Assembly: GCF_000720455.1 (NCBI RefSeq)
Contig: NZ_JOAK01000011.1
Coordinates: 120,017-184,016 of the forward strand
Direction of reading: 5' to 3'
DNA length: 64,000 nt
Origin: Streptomyces virginiae
GTDB taxonomy: Bacteria; Actinomycetota; Actinomycetes; Streptomycetales; Streptomycetaceae
Shown here: positions 51,504 through 61,924 of the stretch, piece after piece
How the letters are laid out: each line of letters opens with the position of its first letter
Position numbering within the stretch: the stretch's first letter is position 1
Program-made: the position numbers and the translations under genes
The notes under the pieces: generated by a model
Database searches by the model: none
The model's input: only the letters and a program-made list of their open reading frames with translations
Told to the model about the DNA's origin: nothing

Positions 51504-51699
51504 CGGAGCATCAATCCCTCGAAAACGGACGGGACGTCGCAACCGGCGCCCCCAAGTCCCGGGCGCGAAGGGGGTATCCCCCACGCGACGGTGATCCTAC
51601 TTGCCGACTGTCACTCATACGCCCGGTAGGGTGTCGCGCGCAGCATGCGCATCCGCGAATCGAGCACGGGCGCGGACACCAACCAAGGGGGTCACGCAG

Positions 51700-53205
51700 G
51701 TGAGTACGGCCGGGACGACGGGTTTCTGCAGGGTCACCGTCGTGGCCCCCGACAGCCGCATCGACGTCGCCCTCCCCGAGGACATCGCCGTCGCCGACGT
51801 CTACCCCGAGCTGCTGCGCCTCACCGGCCAGACCCAGCCCGTCGGCGCCCCGACCGGCTTCCACCTCGTACGCCGTTCCGGGACCGTCCTCGACGGCGCC
51901 CGCACCCTCGCCGCCCAGCAGGTCCTCGACGGCGAGGTGCTGAGCCTGCGCCCCTTCGCCGAGTCCCTGCCGCCGGCCGTCTTCGACGACGTCTCCGACG
52001 CCGTCGCCTCCGCCGTCGTCCGCGACCGGCACCGCTGGAGCGACGACATGCTGCGCGGCGCGGGGCTGGCCGGCGCCGCGGTGCTTCTCGTCATGCTGGG
52101 CTTCGTCCTCTGGTACGCCGACCCCCTCCGCCACGACATGCACGGCCTGCCCGGGATCATCGCCGGCGCCGTCGGCGTCCTGCTCACCGCCGTCGCCGGG
52201 GTGCGCGCCCGCGTCTACCGGGACCGGCTCTCCGCCGTGGCCCTGGGCCTCGGCGCCCTCCCGCACCTGCTGATCGCCGGATCCGGGATCATCGGCCCCG
52301 CCGTCGGCGACGGCCCCGGCCGGCTCCAGTTCCTCCTGGGCTGCGTCTGCGTCCTGGTCGCCTCCGTCGCCCTGGTCGCGCTCACCCCCAGCGGCGACGC
52401 ACCCTTCGTCGCGGCCACCTTCGTCGCCGCCACCGGCACCCTCGCCACCTTCGCAGCGATCGCCACCGAGGCCTCCGCGACCTCCACCGCCGCCGTCTGC
52501 GCACCCGTCGCCATCGGCCTCGTCGCCTTCCTCCCCGGCCTCTCCGCCCGCTTCGCCCGGCTGCCCATCGGCTACGCCGCCCCGCAGAGCGCCACCGAGG
52601 ACTACCAGACCCCGGACCGCTACGAGACCGAGCCGTACGGTGACCAGCCCGGAGCCGACCAGAACGAGCCGGGCATCCCGCTCGACGCCGAGGCGATCGC
52701 CGCCCAGGCCCGCCGCGGCCACGAGATGCTGCTCGGCCTGGTCGGCGGCTGCGCCGCGGTCGCCGTCGCGGCCGCCGCCGTCCTCGGCTTCTCCGACAAC
52801 ACCTGGGGCCGCCTCCTGGCGCTGGCCACCGGACTCGCCATGCTGCTGCGCGCCCGCCTCTTCCGCTACACCTCCCAGGTGGTGTGCGCCCTGACCGCCG
52901 GCCTCGCCGCCGTCGCGCTGCTGATCCTGGGCCTCTCCCTGCACCCGCCGCGGGCCCTGCTCGAAGCCCTCGTCCTGGAGCAGGACCACAGCGGCCTGGA
53001 CCTCCGTACGATCTGGCTCACCGCCGCGGTCGCCGCCGGCGCGGCCCTCCTCGCCGGAATTGCGCTTGTCATCCCCCGCAAGGGCCTGTCACCCTTCTGG
53101 GGAAGGCTGCTCGACCTCACCGAGGCGGCGGTCCTGCTCAGCCTGGTGCCCCTGACCCTGGCCGTGCTCGACGTCTACGCCCGGGCCCGCGCTCTCACCA
53201 GCTGA
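51700..53205 (+). CDS. eccD: Type VII secretion membrane pore component EccD
   Basis: 501 residues. An N-terminal ubiquitin-like (YukD) domain (about 1-90, RVTVVAPDSRIDVALPEDIAVADVYPEL) precedes roughly 11 hydrophobic helices (for example GAGLAGAAVLLVMLGFVLWYA, GIIAGAVGVLLTAVAG, TIWLTAAVAAGAALLAGIALV). EccD forms the inner transmembrane barrel of the ESX core. GTG 51700 has AAGGGGG upstream. It is divergent from eccC across about 195 bases and ends before the rpsO leader. Confidence 0.93.
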   Translation: MSTAGTTGFCRVTVVAPDSRIDVALPEDIAVADVYPELLRLTGQTQPVGAPTGFHLVRRSGTVLDGARTLAAQQVLDGEVLSLRPFAESLPPAVFDDVSDAVASAVVRDRHRWSDDMLRGAGLAGAAVLLVMLGFVLWYADPLRHDMHGLPGIIAGAVGVLLTAVAGVRARVYRDRLSAVALGLGALPHLLIAGSGIIGPAVGDGPGRLQFLLGCVCVLVASVALVALTPSGDAPFVAATFVAATGTLATFAAIATEASATSTAAVCAPVAIGLVAFLPGLSARFARLPIGYAAPQSATEDYQTPDRYETEPYGDQPGADQNEPGIPLDAEAIAAQARRGHEMLLGLVGGCAAVAVAAAAVLGFSDNTWGRLLALATGLAMLLRARLFRYTSQVVCALTAGLAAVALLILGLSLHPPRALLEALVLEQDHSGLDLRTIWLTAAVAAGAALLAGIALVIPRKGLSPFWGRLLDLTEAAVLLSLVPLTLAVLDVYARARALTS

Positions 53206-53278
53206 GACGGGGCCGAGCGGCAGCCTGGTACGCTGTGTGACGGCCGTTTGTGTACGCGTCCCCCGGATTCCCTGCGAA

Positions 53279-53351
53279 GGGGTCTGTGGACTGCGCCCAG
53301 CGGACCCCGCCTCCCGAGTAACGGAAGCTCCCCAGAGACTCAGACCTGGGG
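53279..53351 (+). promoter_or_regulatory. Structured rpsO leader with two hairpins
   Basis: GGGGTC (53279-53284) pairs with GACCCC (53303-53308), enclosing a small CTG/CAG stem; CCCCAG (53330-53335) pairs with CTGGGG (53346-53351). Both lie in the 110 bases before the rpsO start. Autoregulatory S15 leaders are known from several bacterial phyla, so an S15-binding leader is plausible but not shown here. Confidence 0.5.
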
Positions 53352-53388
53352 CACTCGGTGGCAACGAAGACCAAAACGAGGAGTACGC

Positions 53389-53676
53389 GTGCCGCTCGAC
53401 GCCGCTACGAAGAAGCAGATCATCACCGAGTTCGGTGCCAAGGAGGGCGACACCGGCTCCCCCGAGGTCCAGGTCGCGATGCTCTCCCGCCGCATCTCGG
53501 ACCTGACCGAGCACCTCAAGACCCACAAGCACGACCACCACTCCCGTCGTGGTCTGCTGATCCTGGTCGGCCAGCGTCGCCGCCTGCTGCAGTACCTGGC
53601 CAAGAAGGACATCCAGCGCTTCCGTACGCTGGTCGAGCGCCTCGGCATCCGCCGCGGTGCGGCCGGCGCCAAGTAA
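53389..53676 (+). CDS. rpsO: 30S ribosomal protein S15
   Basis: 95 residues. Classic S15 sequence: [56 protein letters not shown] and the 3'-end [13 protein letters not shown]. It binds the 16S rRNA central domain. GTG 53389 follows GAGGAG. Followed by pnp, the rpsO-pnp order known in Streptomyces and many other bacteria. Confidence 0.97.
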   Translation: MPLDAATKKQIITEFGAKEGDTGSPEVQVAMLSRRISDLTEHLKTHKHDHHSRRGLLILVGQRRRLLQYLAKKDIQRFRTLVERLGIRRGAAGAK

Positions 53677-53685
53677 GACGCCGTG

Positions 53686-53722
53686 AAGGGAGCGGTTCCC
53701 ACATCCGGGGGCCGCTCCCTTT
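53686..53722 (+). terminator. Attenuator hairpin between rpsO and pnp
   Basis: AAGGGAGCGG (53686-53695) pairs with CCGCTCCCTT (53712-53721), followed by TTT-type bases. It ends rpsO transcription, with partial read-through into pnp expected from the known operon. Confidence 0.8.
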
Positions 53723-53830
53723 GCTGTACGTGCGGTACGTACCGGTCCCTTTGTAGTCTGGAACGGACGCACGTGTACGTCCGACGACGAGACGTGCACA
53801 ACTGAAGAGGAGGAGCGCCCTCCCACGCCG

Positions 53831-53900
53831 CCGGTCCTCGGTAGTGGCACCCGGAATGCCCCGTACGGGCAACGAACCGGGTGCTTCGATCGAAGACCGG
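53831..53900 (+). promoter_or_regulatory. Large nested stem structure in the pnp leader
   Basis: CCGGTC (53831-53836) with GACCGG (53895-53900) enclose GCACCCGG (53847-53854) with CCGGGTGC (53877-53884), which encloses TGCCC/GGGCA; a side palindrome CTTCGATCGAAG lies next to the outer stem. Together they form a branched hairpin of 70 bases about 84 bases before the pnp start. A likely RNase III target or PNPase autoregulation site. Confidence 0.6.
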
Positions 53901-53983
53901 CCAGCACGCCAGGAGCGCTTCTCCGCAACCGTCCTCCGCCACACGGGCGGCGGACGGAGACGACGAAAATGGAGAAAACGCTA

Positions 53984-56202
53984 GTGGAGAACGAGACCCA
54001 CTACGCCGAGGCCGTCATTGACAACGGTTCCTTCGGCACCCGCACCATCCGCTTCGAGACGGGCCGCCTGGCCCGCCAGGCCGCCGGCTCCGCCGTTGCC
54101 TACCTGGACGACGACACGATGGTGCTGTCCGCCACCACCGCGTCGAAGAAGCCCAAGGACCAGCTCGACTTCTTCCCCCTGACGGTGGACGTCGAGGAGC
54201 GGCAGTACGCGGCCGGCAAGATCCCCGGCTCCTTCTTCCGCCGTGAGGGCCGCCCCTCCGAGGACGCGATCCTCACCTGCCGCCTGATCGACCGCCCGCT
54301 GCGCCCGTCCTTCAAGAAGGGCCTGCGCAACGAGATCCAGGTCGTCGCCACCGTCATGGCGCTCAACCCGGACCACCTGTACGACGTGATCGCGATCAAC
54401 GCCGCGTCCGCGTCCACGCAGCTGGCCGGCCTGCCCTTCTCCGGCCCGATCGGCGGCGTCCGCGTCGCGCTGATCCGCGGCCAGTGGGTGGCGTTCCCGA
54501 CGCACACCGAGCTCGAGGACGCCGTCTTCGACATGGTCGTCGCGGGTCGCACCCTCGAGGACGGCGACGTCGCGATCATGATGGTCGAGGCCGAGGCCAC
54601 CGAGAAGACCATCGCCCTCGTCAAGGGCGGCGCCGAGGCGCCGACCGAGGAGATCGTCGCCGCCGGCCTCGACGCCGCGAAGCCGTTCATCAAGGTCCTC
54701 TGCAAGGCCCAGGCGGACCTGGCGGCCAAGGCCGCCAAGCCCGAGGGCGAGTTCCCGGTCTTCCTGGACTACCAGGACGACGTGTACGAGGCCCTCGCGG
54801 CCGCCGTCAAGGGCGAGCTCTCCCAGGCGCTGACCATCGCGGGCAAGCAGGACCGCGAGGCCGAGCTGGACCGCGTCAAGGAGATCGCCGCCGAGAAGCT
54901 CCTCCCGGCCTTCGAAGGCCGCGAGAAGGAGATCTCCGCCGCCTACCGCAGCCTGACCAAGGCCCTGGTGCGCGAGCGCGTCATCAAGGACAAGGTCCGC
55001 ATCGACGGCCGCGGGATCACGGACATCCGTACCCTCGCCGCCGAGGTCGAGGCCATCCCGCGCGTGCACGGCTCGGCGCTGTTCGAGCGTGGCGAGACCC
55101 AGATCCTGGGCGTCACCACCCTCAACATGCTCCGCATGGAGCAGCAGCTGGACACCCTCTCCCCGGTGACCCGCAAGCGCTACATGCACAACTACAACTT
55201 CCCGCCGTACTCCGTCGGCGAGACCGGCCGCGTCGGTTCGCCGAAGCGCCGCGAGATCGGCCACGGCGCGCTCGCCGAGCGCGCGATCGTGCCGGTCCTG
55301 CCGACCCGCGAGGAGTTCCCCTACGCGATCCGTCAGGTGTCCGAGGCCCTCGGCTCCAACGGTTCGACGTCCATGGGCTCGGTCTGCGCCTCCACCATGT
55401 CGCTGCTGAACGCCGGTGTGCCCCTCAAGGCCCCCGTCGCCGGTATCGCCATGGGCCTGATCTCCCAGGAGATCGACGGCAAGACCCACTACGTCGCCCT
55501 CACCGACATCCTCGGTGCGGAGGACGCCTTCGGCGACATGGACTTCAAGGTCGCCGGCACCAAGGAGTTCGTCACCGCGCTCCAGCTCGACACCAAGCTC
55601 GACGGTATCCCGGCCTCCGTCCTGGCCGCCGCCCTCAAGCAGGCCCGCGACGCCCGCCTCCACATCCTCGACGTGATGATGGAAGCGATCGACACGCCGG
55701 ACGAGATGTCCCCGAACGCCCCGCGGATCATCACCGTCAAGATCCCGGTGGACAAGATCGGTGAGGTCATCGGCCCCAAGGGCAAGATGATCAACCAGAT
55801 CCAGGAGGACACCGGCGCCGAGATCACGATCGAGGACGACGGCACCATCTACATCGGTGCCGCCGACGGCCCGGCCGCCGAGGCCGCCCGCGCCACGATC
55901 AACGGCATCGCCAACCCGACCATGCCGGAGGTCGGCGAGCGCTACCTGGGTACGGTCGTCAAGACCACCACCTTCGGTGCCTTCGTCTCCCTGCTCCCGG
56001 GCAAGGACGGCCTGCTGCACATCTCGCAGATCCGCAAGCTCGCCGGTGGCAAGCGCGTGGAGAACGTCGAGGACGTGCTCGCGGTCGGCACCAAGGTCCA
56101 GGTCGAGATCGCCGAGATCGACCAGCGCGGCAAGCTCTCCCTGATCCCCGTGATCGAGGGCGAGGCCGCCGCCGACGAGGCTGACAAGGACGACTCCGAC
56201 AA

Positions 56203-56206
<4 letters not shown>
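53984..56206 (+). CDS. pnp: Polynucleotide phosphorylase / guanosine pentaphosphate synthetase I
   Basis: 740 residues. Two RNase PH-like domains (about 15-240 and 335-560) flank an all-helical domain; the C-terminus has a KH domain ([19 protein letters not shown]) and an S1 domain ([33 protein letters not shown]). It degrades RNA by phosphorolysis and also adds 3' tails; in Streptomyces the enzyme was originally described as GpsI. GTG 53984 ([11 protein letters not shown]) agrees with known Streptomyces proteins and has GGAG 9 bases upstream; ATG 53969 would add five residues. Confidence 0.96.
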
Positions 56207-58361
<2,155 letters not shown>

Positions 58362-58376
58362 CTGGGCTGATTCACG

Positions 58377-58829
58377 ATGCGCGCGAAGATCACGTACTTC
58401 ATCACGGCCGCCGTCCTGGTCGTCTACTTCGTCCTGGTCGGCAGCCGGGGCCTGCTGCTGATCCAGCAGGGCACCCTGCTCACCGTCACCTTCGGGGTGG
58501 CCGTGCTGATCCTGCCGGTCATCGGGATCTGGTTCCTGTGGAAGAACACGCAGTTCGTCACCAGGGCCAACCAGCTCGCCGGTGAGCTGGAGGCCGAGGG
58601 CGGACTGCCCGTGGACGAGCTGGAGCGCGACCAGTACGGCCGGATCCTGCGGGACTCGGCCGACGAGGTCTTCGCACGCCGCAAGGCCGAGACCGAGGAC
58701 GCGCCGGGCGACTGGCGCAGCTGGTTCCGGCTCGCCGTCGCCTACCACGACGCCCGGGACACCCCGCGGGCGCGCAAGGCCATGCAGCGGGCGATCGCCC
58801 TGCACGACAAGAAGCCCGTACAGGTCTGA
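58377..58829 (+). CDS. Conserved membrane protein with cytoplasmic helical domain
   Basis: 150 residues. Two membrane helices (about 6-24 and 33-53) are followed by a charged helical domain ending AYHDARDTPRARKAMQRAIALHDKKPVQV, which resembles a single TPR-like unit. No catalytic motif. It follows dapB by 15 bases and ends in a hairpin that contains its stop codon. Function unknown. Confidence 0.8.
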   Translation: MRAKITYFITAAVLVVYFVLVGSRGLLLIQQGTLLTVTFGVAVLILPVIGIWFLWKNTQFVTRANQLAGELEAEGGLPVDELERDQYGRILRDSADEVFARRKAETEDAPGDWRSWFRLAVAYHDARDTPRARKAMQRAIALHDKKPVQV

Positions 58830-58843
58830 CACCTGTACGGGCT
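58813..58843 (+). terminator. Hairpin spanning the stop codon of the membrane protein gene
   Basis: AGCCCGTACAGGT (58813-58825) pairs perfectly with ACCTGTACGGGCT (58831-58843); the TGA stop (58827-58829) is in the 5-base loop. It also stands at the convergence with the next gene. Confidence 0.8.
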
Positions 58844-58878
58844 CCCCGTTGCTTCCCGGCAACCCCGGGACCCGGATC

Positions 58879-59448
58879 TCAGGCGGGCACGGGCCGGTAC
58901 TCCTCGGCCCAGGCCTCGACCGTGTCGGCGGCCCGGTCGAAGGCCTCGGCCCGCGACAGGAAATCGGCGTTGTGGTCGGTCAGCAGCACCGGCGGCTCCT
59001 CGACGCCGCGGGCGGACACCGTCAGCGCCTGCCCCTGGACGGTCCTCGGCAGTCCGAGCCAGCGCACCGGCTGCTGCACCGTGCGGATCTCGCCGACCTC
59101 GTTCCACGGGATCGTGCGGGTCACGAAGAAGCCGACCCGGCGCAGACCCGTACGGCTGACCCACACGCCCACGCGCAGCATCTGCAGCGCCGAGCCGAGG
59201 ACGGCGAGGGCGGCGAGCAGGCAGGCGCCCGCTCCGGCCCAGCCCCCGCCGGCGAAGGCGATGATCATGGTGGCCAGGAGCATGAAGGCGGACAGCAGGA
59301 GCAGCACTGCGGCGATCGCCACGCGCCAGGGGCCCGGCCGGTAGGGCCGCCGCCAGCGGTCGTGGTCGTCGTCGGCATGGGCCAGGACCTCGTCGCCGAC
59401 GTCATCCACATCGGACACGCCGTCGGCCGTCAGGAAGGGCAGGGGCAC
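58879..59448 (-). CDS. Membrane protein with PH-like domain
   Basis: 189 residues. Two membrane helices (about 43-63 and 68-88, VAIAAVLLLLSAFMLLATMIIAF and AGACLLAALAVLGSALQML) are followed by a beta-rich PH-like domain (VWVSRTGLRRVGFFVTRTIPWNEVGEIRTV). This fits the small bacterial PH_6-type membrane proteins of actinobacteria. GTG 59448 follows GAGGTCCAGCC. Role unknown. Confidence 0.8.
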   Translation of the reverse strand: MPLPFLTADGVSDVDDVGDEVLAHADDDHDRWRRPYRPGPWRVAIAAVLLLLSAFMLLATMIIAFAGGGWAGAGACLLAALAVLGSALQMLRVGVWVSRTGLRRVGFFVTRTIPWNEVGEIRTVQQPVRWLGLPRTVQGQALTVSARGVEEPPVLLTDHNADFLSRAEAFDRAADTVEAWAEEYRPVPA

Positions 59449-59496
59449 GGCTGGACCTCACTCACATGCACGTTCGGTTGGGCTGTGCCCGTGAGG

Positions 59497-59736
59497 CTAC
59501 CGCCCCTCGGACGCAGTCGACTGCTGCGACTTCTCCGGTGCCTTGTTCGGCTGCAGCGCCGGTATGCCGAAGAGCAGTGAGCCGGCGAGCCCCGCGACCA
59601 CGGTCAGGCCGACCAGACTACGGGCGGCCAACTGGGCCTTGCCCAGCCGCTCGCGCGGCGGTGGAGTGACGTTGCTACGGAAACGGTCGGCCTCGGCGAC
59701 GAAGGCGAACGGAACGGGTTCGCGCCGGCGAAACAT
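59497..59736 (-). CDS. Small single-pass membrane protein
   Basis: 79 residues. A basic N-terminus (MFRRREPVPFAFVAEADRF) precedes one membrane helix (about 45-63, LVGLTVVAGLAGSLLFGI) and a short Ser/Gln-rich external tail. ATG 59736 has GAGGAG 10 bases upstream; the upstream frame is not supported. It diverges from thyX and lies beside the PH-domain gene. Function unknown. Confidence 0.75.
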   Translation of the reverse strand: MFRRREPVPFAFVAEADRFRSNVTPPPRERLGKAQLAARSLVGLTVVAGLAGSLLFGIPALQPNKAPEKSQQSTASEGR

Positions 59737-59960
59737 GAGAGCGAATCTCCTCGGGCTCGATGCGGGTGCGTTCTGTCCTGTAGGACGTACGGGCCGCTCA
59801 ATCGGTGCCGGATTTCGGGACATTAACCAAAATTCATGGCTGTGCGTTTGCTGTGCGACAGCCGTGCGGACGTCCGGGCGGCAGGAGGGCTTGCGCGGGG
59901 ACCGTCGAGGCGCGCCGTAGAGTGGGCGCGCCCCAGGACGCACGTTTGGAAGGACCCCCG

Positions 59961-60701
59961 GTGAGCGAGACCGCCGCTTCAGATCTGAAACCCAGCTTCC
60001 GCAGCGACGTGACGGTGGAGCTGGTGAAGCACTCCGCCGCCGACTCCGACGTACTGTGGGCGGCCCGCGTCTCCACGGCCGGCGAGCAGTCCCTGGACGA
60101 GCTCCAGAAGGACCCGGAGCGTTCCAAGGGCCTGATCAACTACCTGATGCGGGACCGTCACGGCAGCCCCTTCGAGCACAACTCGATGACCTTCTTCATC
60201 AGTGCCCCGATCTTCGTCTTCCGGGAGTTCATGCGTCACCGCGTGGGCTGGTCGTACAACGAGGAATCGGGCCGCTACAGGGAGCTCGAGCCGGTCTTCT
60301 ACGTCCCCGACGCCGAGCGCAAGCTCGTCCAGGAGGGCCGCCCCGGCAAGTACGTCTTCGTCGAGGGCACCAGTGCGCAGCAGGAGCTGACCGCCCGCGT
60401 CATGGAGGACTCCTACGTGCAGGCCTACGAGGCCTACCAGGAGATGCTCGCCGCGGGCGTCGCCCGCGAGGTGGCCCGTTCGGTCCTGCCGGTCGGCCTT
60501 TTCTCCTCGATGTACGCCACCTGCAACGCCCGCTCGCTCATGCACTTCCTGGGCCTGCGCACCCAGCACGAACTCGCGGCCGTCCCCTCTTTCCCGCAGC
60601 GGGAGATCGAGATGGTCGGCGAGAAGATGGAGCAGCACTGGGCCAAGCTCATGCCGCTGACGTACGCGGCGTACAACGCCAACGGTCGCGTTGCCCCGTA
60701 A
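59961..60701 (+). CDS. thyX: Flavin-dependent thymidylate synthase
   Basis: 246 residues; makes dTMP from dUMP using FAD and NADPH. The motif region reads RHRVGWSYNEESGRYREL (Arg92, His93, Arg94), which differs from the canonical RHRX7S by one inserted residue (Trp), giving RHRX8S. Other segments are HGSPFEHNSMTFFISAPIFVFREFM and GLFSSMYATCNARSLMHFLGLR. GTG 59961 is preceded by GGAAGG. It lies between dapB and dapA, as in other Streptomyces. Confidence 0.95.
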   Translation: MSETAASDLKPSFRSDVTVELVKHSAADSDVLWAARVSTAGEQSLDELQKDPERSKGLINYLMRDRHGSPFEHNSMTFFISAPIFVFREFMRHRVGWSYNEESGRYRELEPVFYVPDAERKLVQEGRPGKYVFVEGTSAQQELTARVMEDSYVQAYEAYQEMLAAGVAREVARSVLPVGLFSSMYATCNARSLMHFLGLRTQHELAAVPSFPQREIEMVGEKMEQHWAKLMPLTYAAYNANGRVAP

Positions 60702-60756
60702 GGGCCGTAACACCCCTGGCGTACAGATGTACGGCGTCAAGTCCGAAGTGTCCGTA

Positions 60757-60786
60757 TTGCGACGTTTCGTAAAGTTCATCTAGGCT
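60757..60786 (+). promoter_or_regulatory. Predicted dapA promoter
   Basis: TTGCGA (60757-60762) and TAGGCT (60781-60786) are 18 bases apart, in the 200-base gap between thyX and dapA. Transcripts would begin near 60793, giving a leader of about 110 bases. Confidence 0.55.
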
Positions 60787-60798
60787 GATCAAACGGAC

Positions 60799-60844
60799 CC
60801 GGCACTGCTTGAACCCCCGAGCAGGCAGTGCCGGCGTCCAACAC
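60799..60844 (+). promoter_or_regulatory. Leader hairpin of dapA
   Basis: CCGGCACTGC (60799-60808) pairs perfectly with GCAGTGCCGG (60835-60844); an alternative inner pair CTGCT/AGCAG (60806-60810 with 60830-60834) competes with it. It falls just inside the predicted transcript start. No lysine-riboswitch pattern is recognised. Confidence 0.5.
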
Positions 60845-60901
60845 CCCGTTGACGTCCCCCGAGGGGACACCGCGAGCATGGCAGCGAGTAGCGTGTTACC
60901 C

Positions 60902-61801
60902 ATGGCTCCGATCTCGACTCCGCAGACCCCCTTCGGGCGGGTCCTCACCGCCATGATCACGCCGTTTACGGCGGATGGCGCACTCGACCTCGATGGCGCG
61001 CAGCAGCTCGCCGTCCACCTGGTGGACGCAGGCAACGACGGCCTGATCGTCAACGGCACCACCGGTGAGTCGCCGACCACCACCGACGCGGAGAAAAACG
61101 ACCTCGTACGAGCCGTCCTCGAAGCCGTCGGAGACCGCGCCCACGTGGTCGCCGGCATCGGTACCAACGACACCCGGCACACCCTCGAACTGGCCCGCGA
61201 GGCCGAGCGCACCGGCGCCCACGGCCTGCTCGCCGTCACCCCGTACTACAGCAAGCCGCCGCAGGAGGGCCTCTACCGGCACTTCACGGCGATCGCCGAC
61301 GCCACCGAGCTGCCGGTCATGCTCTACGACATCCCCGGCCGCAGCGGTGTCCCGATCGAGACCGAATCCCTGGTCCGGCTGGCCGAGCACCCCCGTATCG
61401 TGGCCAACAAGGACGCCAAGGGCGACCTCGGCCGCGCCGGCTGGGCGATCGCGCGCAGCGGCCTCGCCTGGTACTCCGGCGACGACATGCTGAACCTGCC
61501 GCTCCTGTCGGTCGGCGCCGTCGGCTTCGTCTCCGTCGTGGGCCACGTGGTCAGCCCCGACCTGCGCGCCATGCTGGAGGCCCACCTCGCCGGGGACGTC
61601 CAGAAGGCCGCGGAGATCCACCAGAAGCTGCTGCCCGTCTACACGGGCATGTTCCGCACGCAGGGTGTGATGACCACCAAGGCCGCGCTGAACCTGCAGG
61701 GCCTGCCCGCCGGCCCGCTCCGGCTCCCGCTGATCGAACTGACCGACGAAGAGACGGCCCAGCTCAAGATCGATCTTGCTGCGGGCGGGGTACAGCTCTG
61801 A
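60902..61801 (+). CDS. dapA: 4-hydroxy-tetrahydrodipicolinate synthase
   Basis: 299 residues; condenses pyruvate with aspartate semialdehyde, the first committed step to diaminopimelate/lysine. TIM barrel with NGTTGESPTT, TPYYSKPPQEGLYRHF (catalytic Tyr), YDIPGRSG and the Schiff-base Lys170 in ANKDAKGD. ATG 60902 (MAPISTPQTPFG) is the normal N-terminus; ATG 60878 in frame has GAGGGG further upstream and would add eight residues. Followed by rnj after a short A/C-rich gap. Confidence 0.95.
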   Translation: MAPISTPQTPFGRVLTAMITPFTADGALDLDGAQQLAVHLVDAGNDGLIVNGTTGESPTTTDAEKNDLVRAVLEAVGDRAHVVAGIGTNDTRHTLELAREAERTGAHGLLAVTPYYSKPPQEGLYRHFTAIADATELPVMLYDIPGRSGVPIETESLVRLAEHPRIVANKDAKGDLGRAGWAIARSGLAWYSGDDMLNLPLLSVGAVGFVSVVGHVVSPDLRAMLEAHLAGDVQKAAEIHQKLLPVYTGMFRTQGVMTTKAALNLQGLPAGPLRLPLIELTDEETAQLKIDLAAGGVQL

Positions 61802-61874
61802 CAACAGACTTCACAACTCAATAAGCACCACCGAACAAATACAAAGCAGACAACAGCAAGTGCACGAATGACAT

Positions 61875-61907
61875 GCGCGCCACGTGCCTTCCGGGTACGT
61901 GGCGTGC
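61875..61907 (+). promoter_or_regulatory. Hairpin just before the rnj ribosome binding site
   Basis: GCGCGCCACGT (61875-61885) pairs with ACGTGGCGTGC (61897-61907), 11 bp including one G-U, around an 11-base loop. It ends 5 bases before GAGGAG (61913-61918). The preceding 70 bases (61801-61870) are A/C-rich and G-poor, unusual for this genome and probably single-stranded in the mRNA. Confidence 0.6.
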
Positions 61908-61924
61908 GTGGTGAGGAGACACTT

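Larger units (their letters stand above)
53677..53983 (+). other. rpsO-pnp intergenic region
   Basis: No gene is supported in these 307 bases. They hold a terminator/attenuator hairpin (53686-53722) and a large nested stem structure (53831-53900), leaving about 70 bases to the pnp start. In S. coelicolor this interval is known to be an RNase III-processed region with its own pnp promoter. Confidence 0.7.

Noticed and set aside
60849..60854. TTGACG as the -35 of a dapA promoter close to the gene.
   Set aside because: No -10 lies 16-19 bases downstream; the pair TTGCGA/TAGGCT at 60757-60786 is better spaced.
61868..61924. An extended N-terminus for RNase J starting at ATG 61868.
   Set aside because: The leader here forms a hairpin, the peptide is unlike RNase J, and TTG 61925 has a proper ribosome site and the expected N-terminal sequence.
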